Part shown: in pieces, positions 15,869-26,373 of the stretch
Position numbering within the stretch: position 1 is the first letter of the stretch
Layout: each line of letters opens with the position of its first letter
Assembly: GCF_001421565.1 (NCBI RefSeq)
Contig: NZ_LMKQ01000001.1
Location: 2,474,605-2,538,604, forward strand
Length of the DNA stretch: 64,000 nucleotides
Origin: Agromyces sp. Leaf222
GTDB taxonomy: Bacteria; Actinomycetota; Actinomycetes; Actinomycetales; Microbacteriaceae
Reading direction: 5' to 3'
The notes under the pieces: generated by a model
What the model was told of the DNA's origin: nothing
Database searches by the model: none
What the model saw: the letters and a program-made list of their open reading frames with translations, nothing else
Made by a program: the position numbers and the translations under genes

Positions 15869-16769
15869 TCGCCTCGTGCTGCGCGACGCCGCGCAGGCCC
15901 TCGACGACGCCGGCCTCACGGCGTCGATCACGGTGCGCGACCTCGGCACCGGTCGCGAGCTCTCGATCGATCCGGATGCCGCGTACCCGCTCGCCTCGGT
16001 CGTGAAGCTGCCGCTCGCACTCGCCGTGCTGCGGGCTGCCCGCGAGGGAGCGCTCGACCTCGCCGAGCCCGTGCAGCTCGACCCGGCCGGCCGGACGCCA
16101 GGTCTCACCGGACTCTGCCGGTTCGAGCACCCGTCGACGGTCGCCGTCGAGGACCTGCTCTCCCTCGCGATCTGCGTGAGCGACGACACCGCGGCCGACG
16201 CGCTCTTCGAGCGCTGCCCGCCCGCCGAGGTCACCTCCCTGCTGCGCGAGCTCGGCATCGCCGAGATCACGGTGCGGCACTCGATCCAGGACCTGCACGA
16301 GACGCTCGCGAGTCGACTCGCGCCCGACGAGATGCCGCAGGCCCTGGCCCTGGCGATCCAGGCGTCGACGAGAGGCGGCGGACACCTGATCCCCCAGCTC
16401 GACGTCACGCACGCCAACGCGGGCACCTCGCGCGCGATCGTCGACCTGCTCGCGCGCATCTGGACCGATCCGGCGCTCGCGAGCGAGCGGGAGCCGCTTC
16501 GACGATTGCTCGGGATGAACCTCATGCGGCACCGCCTCGCACCCGACCTCGAGTCCGACGACGCCGAATGGTTCTCGAAGACCGGCACGTTCCTGCACCT
16601 GCGGCACGAGGTCGGCGTGCTCGAGCACGCCGACGGCGGGGTGTTCGCGATCGCGGTGCTGAGCGAGTCGTCGGTGCCGGCCCGCCGCCAGCCGGGCGCC
16701 GAACAGGCGCTGGGCTTCGCTGCACGGCTGCTGCACGACCAGGTGCGGGCCACGCGAACGGCACGATGA
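15858..16769 (+). CDS. Cytoplasmic beta-lactamase-fold protein, BlaB-like regulator candidate
   Basis: 303 residues, penicillin-recognising serine-enzyme fold. SVVK (Ser47, Lys50) and KTG (241-243) are present, but the SDN motif reads SDD (108-110) and no ExxLN glutamate is evident, so beta-lactamase turnover is doubtful. There is no signal peptide: the fold starts almost at the N-terminus. Translationally coupled to the LysR gene (11-nt overlap). In S. cacaoi a signal-less protein of this type, BlaB, is required together with the LysR regulator BlaA for beta-lactamase induction. By fold, location and missing export signal this is the best candidate for the same role. Alternative: cytosolic esterase or amidase. 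Confidence 0.82.
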   Translation: MRPDRLVLRDAAQALDDAGLTASITVRDLGTGRELSIDPDAAYPLASVVKLPLALAVLRAAREGALDLAEPVQLDPAGRTPGLTGLCRFEHPSTVAVEDLLSLAICVSDDTAADALFERCPPAEVTSLLRELGIAEITVRHSIQDLHETLASRLAPDEMPQALALAIQASTRGGGHLIPQLDVTHANAGTSRAIVDLLARIWTDPALASEREPLRRLLGMNLMRHRLAPDLESDDAEWFSKTGTFLHLRHEVGVLEHADGGVFAIAVLSESSVPARRQPGAEQALGFAARLLHDQVRATRTAR

Positions 16770-16818
16770 GCGGATGTCTCGGGGCCGCGCGGCATCCGAG
16801 CTGCGACGCGCTGCGGCG

Positions 16819-17628
16819 CTACTCCGAGGCGGTCGGCGTGTCGATCGCGCCGCCGAACCGGCGGTTGCGCGACGCGTAGAGCTCGATGGCCTGCCACAGG
16901 TCGGTGCGCGAGAAGTTGGGCCAGAGCCGGTCGAGGAACACCATCTCGGCGTACGCCGACTGCCAGAGCAGGAAGTTCGAGGTGCGCTGCTCGCCCGAGC
17001 TGCGCACGAACAGGTCGACGTCGGGCATCTCGGGAACGTAGAGGCGCTTCGAGATCAGCCGCTCCGACACCGCCGAGGGCTTCAGTCGGCCCGCCGCCAC
17101 GTCGTCGGCGATCGAGCGCACGGCGTCGGTGATCTCGTTGCGCCCGCCGTAGTTGACGCACATCGTGAGCGTCAACGTGTCGTTGCCCGCGGTCATGCGC
17201 TCGGCGAACTGCAGCTCGTTGATGACCGACGCCCACAGGCGGGGCTTGCGGCCGGCCCAGCGGATGCGCACGCCCCACTCGTTGAGCTGGTCGCGACGGC
17301 GGTGCAGCACGTCGCGGTTGTATCCCATGAGGAAGCGCACCTCTTCTGGGCTGCGCTTCCAGTTCTCGGTCGAGAACGCGTAGACCGAGAGGTGCTTGAC
17401 CCCGGCCTGGATCGCACCGGCGACCACGTCGAGCAGCGCCGCCTCGCCGGCCTTGTGACCCTCGATGCGGGTGAGGCCGCGTCGGTTCGCCCAGCGGCCG
17501 TTGCCGTCCATGACGATCGCGACGTGGTTCGGCACGGCGCCCTTCGGGAACGCGGGCGGGTGCACGCCGGTCCAGTCGAGGGGCCGGTAGGGCACGGCGT
17601 CGCGGTGGGTGTAGGGCTTGGGGGTCAC
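16819..17628 (-). CDS. uppS: Isoprenyl transferase (undecaprenyl diphosphate synthase family)
   Basis: Cis-prenyltransferase that makes the polyprenyl carrier for cell-wall synthesis. 269 residues. The catalytic signature [17 protein letters not shown] is at residues 37-53, with the key Asp; [18 protein letters not shown] and the C-terminal [24 protein letters not shown] complete the family set. The last motif normally reads SGEXRXSNFLLWQ, matched here. The GTG at 17628 overlaps the recO stop by 4 nt (GTGA). Product chain length (C50 or C55) cannot be read from sequence. Confidence 0.96.
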   Translation of the reverse strand: MTPKPYTHRDAVPYRPLDWTGVHPPAFPKGAVPNHVAIVMDGNGRWANRRGLTRIEGHKAGEAALLDVVAGAIQAGVKHLSVYAFSTENWKRSPEEVRFLMGYNRDVLHRRRDQLNEWGVRIRWAGRKPRLWASVINELQFAERMTAGNDTLTLTMCVNYGGRNEITDAVRSIADDVAAGRLKPSAVSERLISKRLYVPEMPDVDLFVRSSGEQRTSNFLLWQSAYAEMVFLDRLWPNFSRTDLWQAIELYASRNRRFGGAIDTPTASE

Positions 17629-18365
17629 GGTGCGGTGGGTTCCCTCGAGACGTGCGGCAGCGAGCGGAGGCCCCGCTCGAGGTGCCACTGGGTGTAGGCG
17701 GCGACGATGCCGCTGGCCTGGTTGCGGTCGCCCGTCGCGGAGGCGTCGACGAACGCCCAGTCGCCCGCGAGGAGCGCTCCGAGCAGCGCGACGGTCGAAC
17801 GTGCGATGCGCGGCGTGCCGGGCGGCGCGCACTCCTCGTCGCAGACGACGCCGCCGAGCTGCACGACGACGGCCGTGTGCTCGCCAGGGCGACCGCAGCG
17901 CGAGCAGTCCTCGAAGCTCGGCGCCCAGCCGGCGAGGGCGAGCGCGCGCAGCAGGTAGGAGTCGAGGGTGAGCGTCGCACCGTGCTCGCCGCGGGCGAGC
18001 GATCGCAGGGCGCCGACGAGCAGCAGGTACTGCTGCAACGAGCCCTCGGACTCGGTGAGCTTGTCGGCCGCCTCGACCATCGCGCTCGCGGCCGTGTAGG
18101 CGGCGTAGTCGGCACTGATCTCGGCGCCGTAGGAGCCGAGCGACTCGGCCTGCGTCACGACGTCGAGCGTGCGGCCCTCGTAGAGCTGCAGGTCGGCGAC
18201 CATGAACGGCTCGAGGCGGGCGCCGAACTTCGACCCCGTTCGCCGAACCCCCTTCGCGACCGCGCGGATCTTGCCGTGCCGTCTCGTGAGGAGCGTGACG
18301 ATGCGGTCGGCCTCACCCAGCTTGTGGGTGCGCAGCACGACGGCTTCATCTCGGTAGACGGGCAC
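17625..18365 (-). CDS. recO: DNA repair protein RecO
   Basis: Recombination mediator that helps load RecA with RecR. 246 residues. OB-fold N-terminus ([39 protein letters not shown]) and C-terminal zinc-binding Cys set CSRCGRPG...CDEEC. The GTG at 18365 begins VPVYRDE, the usual family start; TGGGAGAAT lies 5 nt upstream. First gene of a recO-uppS pair joined by a 4-nt overlap. Confidence 0.95.
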   Translation of the reverse strand: MPVYRDEAVVLRTHKLGEADRIVTLLTRRHGKIRAVAKGVRRTGSKFGARLEPFMVADLQLYEGRTLDVVTQAESLGSYGAEISADYAAYTAASAMVEAADKLTESEGSLQQYLLLVGALRSLARGEHGATLTLDSYLLRALALAGWAPSFEDCSRCGRPGEHTAVVVQLGGVVCDEECAPPGTPRIARSTVALLGALLAGDWAFVDASATGDRNQASGIVAAYTQWHLERGLRSLPHVSREPTAP

Positions 18366-18412
18366 CCTTCATTCTCCCACCCGCCGCGCACGGCACGGCG
18401 CACCGCGCGGAT

Positions 18413-18431
18413 GGTCGGCACGCGGCATCCG
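18413..18431. repeat. 19-bp word repeated at both sides of the TRIC gene (copy 1)
   Basis: GGTCGGCACGCGGCATCCG here is identical to 19211-19229. The second copy is one arm of a large hairpin after the TRIC gene; this copy stands alone upstream of it. Confidence 0.8.
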
Positions 18432-18449
18432 CTCTGGTTCACTTGCCTC

Positions 18450-19142
18450 GTGGAAACCCAGCAGTTCTTCATCCCCCTGTGGCTCGATCTCACCGCCGTC
18501 GGCCTCGGCGGCGTCCAAGGCGCCCTGTTCGCATCGGGATTCCGCGGCCAGCGCCGGCTCGACCTGCTCGGCGTCGCCCTCGTCGGCATCGTGATGGGCT
18601 TCGGCGGCGGCGTGATCCGCGACCTGCTGCTCGACCAGCCGCTTCGAGCGCTGCAGAGCAACTGGTACCTCGTCGTCGCGGTCGCGGCAGCGCTCCTCGG
18701 CATGCTGCTCGCCGGACCCCTCGCCCGCCTCAACGGCGTCATCGTCGGCCTCGATGCCATCGTCATCGGCATGTTCGGCGCCTTCGGCACCTCGAAGGCC
18801 CTCGGCCTCGGACTGCCGATCCTCCCGGCCGTGGCCGTCGGGGTGGCCGCGGCGGTCGGCGGCGGCGTGCTCCGCGACATGCTCATGGGCCTGCCGATCT
18901 CGATCATGCACGTCGGGTCGCTCTACGCCGTCGCGGCGGGCGCCGGCTGCATCGTGCTCGTCGCGTTGCACCTGTTCGGCGTGCCGCTGCTCATCGGCGG
19001 AATCGTCTGCGTCGTGGTCACCGCCGTGATCCGGTGGCTCGCCGTGATCTTCGACGTCTCGCTGCCCGAGCAGCGCATGCTCTACCGGCGCAAGGTCGCC
19101 ACCGAGACCGGCATGCTGCCGATCATCCGCGACGGCGCGTAG
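18450..19142 (+). CDS. TRIC/UPF0126-family cation channel protein
   Basis: 230-residue integral membrane protein with about seven hydrophobic helices. It has the two family repeats, each with a Gly-rich kink and Arg-Asp: GFGGGVIRDLL (near residue 54) and AVGGGVLRDML (near residue 140). Prokaryotic TRIC homologues form K+-selective trimeric channels. The GTG at 18450 follows no Shine-Dalgarno and starts VETQQFFIPLWLDL; starts further upstream lack support. Divergent from recO; convergent with leuA across a strong hairpin. Confidence 0.88.
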   Translation: METQQFFIPLWLDLTAVGLGGVQGALFASGFRGQRRLDLLGVALVGIVMGFGGGVIRDLLLDQPLRALQSNWYLVVAVAAALLGMLLAGPLARLNGVIVGLDAIVIGMFGAFGTSKALGLGLPILPAVAVGVAAAVGGGVLRDMLMGLPISIMHVGSLYAVAAGAGCIVLVALHLFGVPLLIGGIVCVVVTAVIRWLAVIFDVSLPEQRMLYRRKVATETGMLPIIRDGA

Positions 19143-19189
19143 GGCGGCGGCCGGCGTCGGGTGCGCCCGCCTCGCGAACGGCCGATGAG

Positions 19190-19233
19190 ACGACGGATGC
19201 CGCGTGCCGAGGTCGGCACGCGGCATCCGTCGT
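19190..19233. terminator. Bidirectional terminator between TRIC gene and leuA
   Basis: Near-perfect 44-nt palindrome: arms of 21 bp (19190-19210 and 19213-19233) with only GG between them. It sits 47 nt after the TRIC stop and 5 nt from the leuA stop, so it can terminate both convergent transcripts. Both arms contain the word CGGATGCCGC or its complement that recurs across the window. Confidence 0.75.
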
Positions 19234-19238
19234 TCGAC

Positions 19239-21124
<1,886 letters not shown>

Positions 21125-21130
21125 GCACCA

Positions 21131-21136
21131 AGGCTA
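21131..21136 (-). promoter_or_regulatory. -10 element for the leuA leader transcript
   Basis: TAGCCT, matching TANNNT, 6 nt before the leader-peptide GTG. A -35 is not evident. Confidence 0.5.
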
Positions 21137-21161
21137 ACACTGCGACGGGCCCGCGCGCACG

Positions 21162-21205
21162 ACACGGCGGACGGACGCCTCCCCCGAGGCCTCCGTCCGC
21201 CGTGT
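21162..21205 (-). terminator. Strong hairpin downstream of ABC permease gene
   Basis: Perfect 14-bp stem (21162-21175 with 21192-21205) with an inner GCCT/AGGC stem in the loop. Together with two smaller hairpins at 21212-21235 (10-bp stem) and 21242-21266 (7-bp stem) it forms a triple terminator between the FtsX-type permease and the leuA promoter. Confidence 0.75.
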
Positions 21206-21269
21206 TCCCCCGCCTTCGCACCCCCGTGCGAAGGCCCATCTCCGCGCCCGCCCTCGGCAGGCGCGGGGT

Positions 21270-22660
21270 CTAGTCGATCGCGAGCGCGACCACCGGCGAC
21301 ACGCGCGCCGCACGCCGCATCGGAGCGACGGATGCCGCGAGCGTGAGCACTGCGGCAGCGCCCACGACGATCGCGACGATCGGCCACGGGATCACCGGGG
21401 CGACGATGCCAGGACCGCTGCCGACCGAGCCGAGGATCGACTGCGCGCCGACCCAGCCGTACGCGATGCCGAGCACCAGGCCCGTGAGCGTCGCCGCCAC
21501 CGTCAGCGCCGCGGCCTCGACGAGCACCATGACCCTGATCTGCCGCCGATCGAAGCCCAGCGCGCGCAGCAGACCCAGCTCGCGCGTGCGCTGCATGACG
21601 CTGATCGACAGGGTGTTCACCAGCCCGACGGCCGCGATCACGGCGCTGAAGCCGATGAGCGTCGAGAACACCGCGACCGTGCCGTCGATCACCGGGCCGA
21701 GGGCGTCCTGCATCTCGGGCCGGTTCGCGGTCGCGACCAGCACCATGGCGCGATAGGTCTCCATCGTGACCGCGAAGGTCGTGACGAGCGTGACGCCGAT
21801 CACGAGGCCGATGGTCATGCGCGCTGAGCGTTCGGGGTGGCGCACGGCGTTCTCGGCCGCGAGCCGCGCCGCTGGGCGGTCGCCGAACCAGCGGCCGACG
21901 AACCTGAGCACCGGCGGCATCACGCGGTGCGCCGCGAGCACGATCGCCGTGAACGAGAGGATGCCGCCGAGGAGCCCGATCAGCACGCCCTCGGGGCGCA
22001 CGAGCCCCACGATCACGCCGAGCGCGAGGAGTCCGACGCCGAGGATGCCGAGGGTCCAGGCCACGATCGCACGGCCCTTGCGCGAGGACACCTCGTCGAA
22101 GTCGGCCTCGGTGGCGTTGCCCAGCGCCTGCGCCGGTCGCACCGAGAGCACCCGGCGCGACCCCGTCCACGCGGCGAGCCACGTGGTGACCACGACGGCG
22201 ACCATCGGCACGAGCAGCAGCGGGTCGACGAGCGAGTACTCCACGCGGGGAATGCTGCCCTGCGCCATGCCGATCTCGGCGATGCCCCAGGCGGCGGCCG
22301 ACCCGACCAGGGCGCCGAGCGCGGCGCCGGCGAGCCCGATGAGCAGGCCCTCGCGGGCGATCGTCGCCCGCTGCGCCCGGGCGCTCGAACCGATGAGCCG
22401 GAGCAGCGCGATCAGGCGCGTGCGACCGGCCACGACCGTCGCGACGGTGTTCGCCGTCACCACCGCACTGACGTAGACGGCGATCGTGATGAACACGCTC
22501 GCCACGAGCGCGAGCACGAGCTGCACCGTGCCGCTCTCGGAGAGGCCGTCCTCCGAGGTGATGACGGCGGCCAGGATGCCGGTGATCTGCAGCAGGGCGA
22601 CGCCGAACGCCGCGGCCAGGGAGGCCACGAGCAGCGTCGGCAGGAGGTCCTTCAGCCTGG

Positions 22661-22664
<4 letters not shown>
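21270..22664 (-). CDS. ABC transporter permease, FtsX/MacB-like domains
   Basis: 464-residue membrane protein with the FtsX domain twice, the four-plus-four helix plan of antimicrobial-peptide or lipid-exporting ABC systems. The first membrane helix is near residues 10-30; the second FtsX unit shows the family motif SVMQRTRELGLLRALGFDRRQIRVMVLVEAA. It has only small extracytoplasmic loops, unlike MacB. The ATG at 22664 overlaps the ATPase stop (ATGA). Encoded with its ATPase downstream of a two-component system, the arrangement typical of drug-responsive exporters. Substrate unknown. Confidence 0.92.
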
Positions 22665-23422
<758 letters not shown>

Positions 23423-23429
23423 GCCTTCG

Positions 23430-23459
23430 ACGCTACGGAGACCGCCCCTGCCCGGTCAT
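23430..23459 (-). promoter_or_regulatory. Promoter of ABC ATPase-permease operon
   Basis: ATGACC (23454-23459), 18-bp spacer, TAGCGT (23430-23435), then 7 nt to the ATG. The best-formed promoter on this side of the region, placed just downstream of two inverted repeats. Confidence 0.55.
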
Positions 23460-23478
23460 CCGGCCATGGGATGGCCGG
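23460..23478. promoter_or_regulatory. Inverted repeat adjoining the ABC promoter -35 (regulator site candidate)
   Basis: CCGGCCAT-GGG-ATGGCCGG, perfect 8-bp arms, directly upstream of the -35 of the ABC operon. Position suits an activator such as the NarL-type regulator encoded next door. Confidence 0.45.
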
Positions 23479-23481
23479 CCG

Positions 23482-23497
23482 TCATCCTGCAGGATGA
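23482..23497. promoter_or_regulatory. 16-bp palindrome overlapping response-regulator stop
   Basis: TCATCCTGCAGGATGA is fully self-complementary and contains the stop codon of the regulator gene. Could be a second regulator site or a terminator stem. Confidence 0.4.
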
Positions 23498-24165
23498 TCG
23501 GGCATGCCGAGGTCGTGCTCGTAGGCGAACACGACGAGCTGCACGCGATCGCGCAGGCCGAGCTTCGCGAGGATGCGGCTCACATGCGTCTTCACCGTCG
23601 CCTCGGACAGGAACTCCGATGCCGCGATCTCCGAGTTCGAGAGCCCGCGAGCTGCGAACCCGAAGATCTCGCGCTCGCGCGGCGTCAGCTCCGACCACGT
23701 CGCCGGGGCCGGGCGACGGCCGCTGCCCCTCGCGAGATGCGCGAACAGCTCTCGCGTGGCGCTCGCGGCGATCACCTGGTTGCCCTGGTGCACCGTGCGG
23801 ATCGCCGCGAGCAGGAACTCGGGGTCCGCGTCCTTCAGCACGAACCCGCTCGCCCCGGCGCGGATGGCGCGGGCGGCGTTCTCGTCGAGGTCGAACGTCG
23901 TGAGCACGAGGATCCTCGGTGCCGCTCGGCCGTCGCGCTCGGCCTCCGCGAGGATGCGCTCGGTCGCCTGGATGCCGTCGAGCACCGGCATCCGCACGTC
24001 CATGAGCATCACGTCGGGCCTGGTCGTCGCGGCGAGGGCGACGCCGGAGGGGCCGTCGCCGGCCTCGCCGACGACCTCGAGATCGGGCTGGGACTCGACG
24101 AGCATGCGCACCCCTGAGCGGAACAGTGCCTGGTCGTCGACGAGGGCGACGCGGATGCCGCTCAT
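23482..24165 (-). CDS. Response regulator, NarL/LuxR family
   Basis: 227-residue two-component regulator. The receiver domain has the acidic pair in ALVDDQ, the phospho-acceptor Asp in [11 protein letters not shown] (residue 56) and the switch Lys in VLKDADP; a C-terminal LuxR helix-turn-helix follows ([50 protein letters not shown]). The ATG overlaps the kinase stop by 4 nt. Gene order kinase-regulator-ABC transporter implies that it controls the exporter. Confidence 0.95.
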   Translation of the reverse strand: MSGIRVALVDDQALFRSGVRMLVESQPDLEVVGEAGDGPSGVALAATTRPDVMLMDVRMPVLDGIQATERILAEAERDGRAAPRILVLTTFDLDENAARAIRAGASGFVLKDADPEFLLAAIRTVHQGNQVIAASATRELFAHLARGSGRRPAPATWSELTPREREIFGFAARGLSNSEIAASEFLSEATVKTHVSRILAKLGLRDRVQLVVFAYEHDLGMPDHPAG

Positions 24166-25349
24166 GGTTGGCTCCTCGGTTGTGCGGGAATCCTCGCGAC
24201 GACGTGGAACACCCCGTCGACGCCGGGTTCGGCGGCGAGCGTGCCGCCGACCAGTTGGGCGCGCTCGCGCATGCCCGTGATGCCGTGGCGGGCCCCGGTC
24301 GGGGTCGGCCCGCCCGCGGCATCCGCCTGGATGCGATTCGAGATCGCGAGCGCGAGGCCGTCGACCGCCCAGTCGAGGCGCACCTCGACCGGCTCGGCGG
24401 TGTCGCCGTGCCGGAGGGCGTTCGTGAGCGCCTCCTGCACGATGCGGTACACCGCGATCTGGTGGCCGGTGCCGAGCTCGCGCGGCTCCCCCGTCTCGAA
24501 GCGCTGCACGTCGAGCCCCGCCGCGACCACGCCGTCGATCAACTCGCCGAGGTCGTCGAGCACGGGCTGTGGCGCGCCGCCCTCGCGGTGCCGCAGTTCG
24601 GCGAGCAGCACCCGCACGTCGCCGAGCGCACCGCGCGCGACGCCCGAGATCGTCGAGAGGGCCTCGGATGCCGCGTCGGGGCGGGTCCGCGCCGCGAACC
24701 GCGCTCCGTCGGCCTGGGCGATGACCACGGCCAGCGAATGCGCGACGACGTCGTGCATGTCCCTCGCGATGCGGTTGCGCTCCTGCTCGACCGTGTAGCG
24801 GTACTCGGCGAGGGCGCGCTCACGGTTCGCGACCTCCTCGCGCCGACGCACCTCGCGGCCCTCGCGCACCGAGCGCGCGAGCAGTCCGGCCGTCCAGGCC
24901 AGCACGAGCACCGCGAGCGAGGCGACGAGGATGAACGCGGCCGCGAACAGGTTCTGCGGCGTGAGGCCGCCCGTGCCGCCGAAGACCGGCATGAGCACCT
25001 GCAGGTAGACGGTCGCGATGAGCGCGCCGGCACCCGCCGACACGAGTCCGAGCCACTTCACGAGCCGGCCGCCGTGCGCGGCGGTCGAGTAGAGCACGCC
25101 GAGCACCGCGAAGTCGTAGAACTGCAGGTCGCGGAGCGCGGCCATCTGCACGGTCGCCCCCGCCCACGCGATGCCGAGCGACCATGCCGGCGACAGCCGT
25201 CGCACCGCGAGGGCGCCGACGAAAAGCACCATGGCGGCGAGGTCGGCCCAGTTGCCCATCAGCGCGAACGGCAGCGCCATCAGGCCGAAGACCACCGCGA
25301 GCACGATGTCGGTCGTCAGCTTCGCGCGACTGATTCGGTTCTCGGGCAC
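24162..25349 (-). CDS. Sensor histidine kinase, HisKA_3 (NarX/DesK-like) family
   Basis: 395-residue membrane kinase. Several hydrophobic segments make up the N-terminal 170 residues with hardly any extracellular loop, then a coiled region, the phospho-acceptor His in QERNRIARDMHDVVAHSLAVV, and a C-terminal ATPase domain (IVQEALTNALRHG; the G box ARHGITGMRERAQLVGG). A TACGGT hexamer 6 nt before the GTG at 25349 implies a leaderless transcript. The loop-poor sensor suggests membrane-embedded sensing or sensing through the ABC transporter encoded downstream. Confidence 0.94.
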   Translation of the reverse strand: MPENRISRAKLTTDIVLAVVFGLMALPFALMGNWADLAAMVLFVGALAVRRLSPAWSLGIAWAGATVQMAALRDLQFYDFAVLGVLYSTAAHGGRLVKWLGLVSAGAGALIATVYLQVLMPVFGGTGGLTPQNLFAAAFILVASLAVLVLAWTAGLLARSVREGREVRRREEVANRERALAEYRYTVEQERNRIARDMHDVVAHSLAVVIAQADGARFAARTRPDAASEALSTISGVARGALGDVRVLLAELRHREGGAPQPVLDDLGELIDGVVAAGLDVQRFETGEPRELGTGHQIAVYRIVQEALTNALRHGDTAEPVEVRLDWAVDGLALAISNRIQADAAGGPTPTGARHGITGMRERAQLVGGTLAAEPGVDGVFHVVARIPAQPRSQP

Positions 25350-25355
25350 CGATCC

Positions 25356-25361
25356 ACCGTA
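25356..25361 (-). promoter_or_regulatory. -10 element of two-component operon (leaderless)
   Basis: TACGGT, 6 nt before the kinase GTG start. Confidence 0.5.
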
Positions 25362-25479
25362 CGCGCTGCATGCGCCGGATGCCGCGTCAGCCGTCGCGAA
25401 TCATCCTCGAGTCGTACACGGCGGGCCACCGCGGCCCGGGCGCCCTCGCACGCCGCTGTCCGCCGCAGGTCGCGCCGGG

Positions 25480-26373
25480 TCAGAACCCGAGGCGACCGAG
25501 CAGCTTCGGATCGCGCTGCCAGTCCTTCGCGACCTTGATGTGCAGCGCGAGGTACACCTTGCGGCCGAGCAGCCCCTCGATCTGCGTGCGCGCCGTGGCC
25601 CCGACCTCGCGCAGCCGCGACCCGCCCTTGCCGATGATGATGCCCTTCTGGCTGTCGCGTTCGACGTAGAGGTTCGCGTAGATCTCGAGCAGGTCCTTGT
25701 CTTCTCGCTCGACCATGTCCTCGACGACGACCGCGATCGAGTGCGGCAGCTCGTCGGTGACGCCCTCGAGCGCCGCCTCGCGGATGAACTCGGCGATGCG
25801 CTCCGACGTGTCCTCGTCGGTCAGGGTCTCGGCCGGGTAGAGCGGCTGGCTCGACGTCGGGAGCAGCACCAGCAGCTCATCGATGAGCACGTCGAGCTGC
25901 TCGCCGCGCGGCGCGGACACCGGGATGACGGACGCCCACTCGCGCAACTGCGACACCGCGAGCAGCTGCTCGGCGACCTTCGCCTTCGACGCGGCATCCG
26001 TCTTGGTGACGATGGCGACCTTCTTCGCGCGCGGGTACTGGTCGAGCTGCTCGTTGATGAACCGGTCGCCGGGGCCGATCGGCTCGTTCGCCGGAACGCA
26101 GAACGCGATGACGTCGACGTCGCCGAGGGTCGACTGCACGAGCGAGTTCAGGCGCTCGCCGAGCAGGGTGCGCGGGCGGTGCAGGCCGGGCGTGTCGACG
26201 AGGATCAGCTGCCCGTTCTCACGGTGCACGATGCCCCGGATCGCGCGACGCGTGGTCTGCGGCTTCGAGCTCGTGATCGCCACCTTCTCGCCGACGAGCG
26301 CGTTCGTCAACGTCGACTTGCCGACGTTCGGGCGCCCAACGAACGAGACGAATCCTGCGCGGTACTCAGCCAC
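25480..26373 (-). CDS. era: GTPase Era
   Basis: 16S rRNA-binding GTPase for 30S subunit maturation. 297 residues, normal length. G1 GRPNVGKST near residues 13-21, G3 DTPGLHRPR, G4 TKTDA, then a C-terminal KH domain with GIIIGKGGSRLREVGATARTQIE. The GTG at 26373 is chosen over the ATG five codons upstream because an AGGAAG lies 5 nt before it and the family starts here. It overlaps the upstream CNNM gene by 8 nt. Last gene of the hrcA-to-era run. Confidence 0.96.
   Translation of the reverse strand: MAEYRAGFVSFVGRPNVGKSTLTNALVGEKVAITSSKPQTTRRAIRGIVHRENGQLILVDTPGLHRPRTLLGERLNSLVQSTLGDVDVIAFCVPANEPIGPGDRFINEQLDQYPRAKKVAIVTKTDAASKAKVAEQLLAVSQLREWASVIPVSAPRGEQLDVLIDELLVLLPTSSQPLYPAETLTDEDTSERIAEFIREAALEGVTDELPHSIAVVVEDMVEREDKDLLEIYANLYVERDSQKGIIIGKGGSRLREVGATARTQIEGLLGRKVYLALHIKVAKDWQRDPKLLGRLGF

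Noticed and set aside
15858..16769. Calling the second beta-lactamase-fold protein an active resistance enzyme
   Set aside because: No export signal, SDN replaced by SDD, and no ExxLN glutamate; a regulatory or other hydrolytic role is more likely.
25350..25479. Possible small gene or RNA between era and the histidine kinase
   Set aside because: Only 130 bp, no ribosome site with an in-frame start, and no clear hairpin; it holds the kinase promoter on one side and nothing else I can support.
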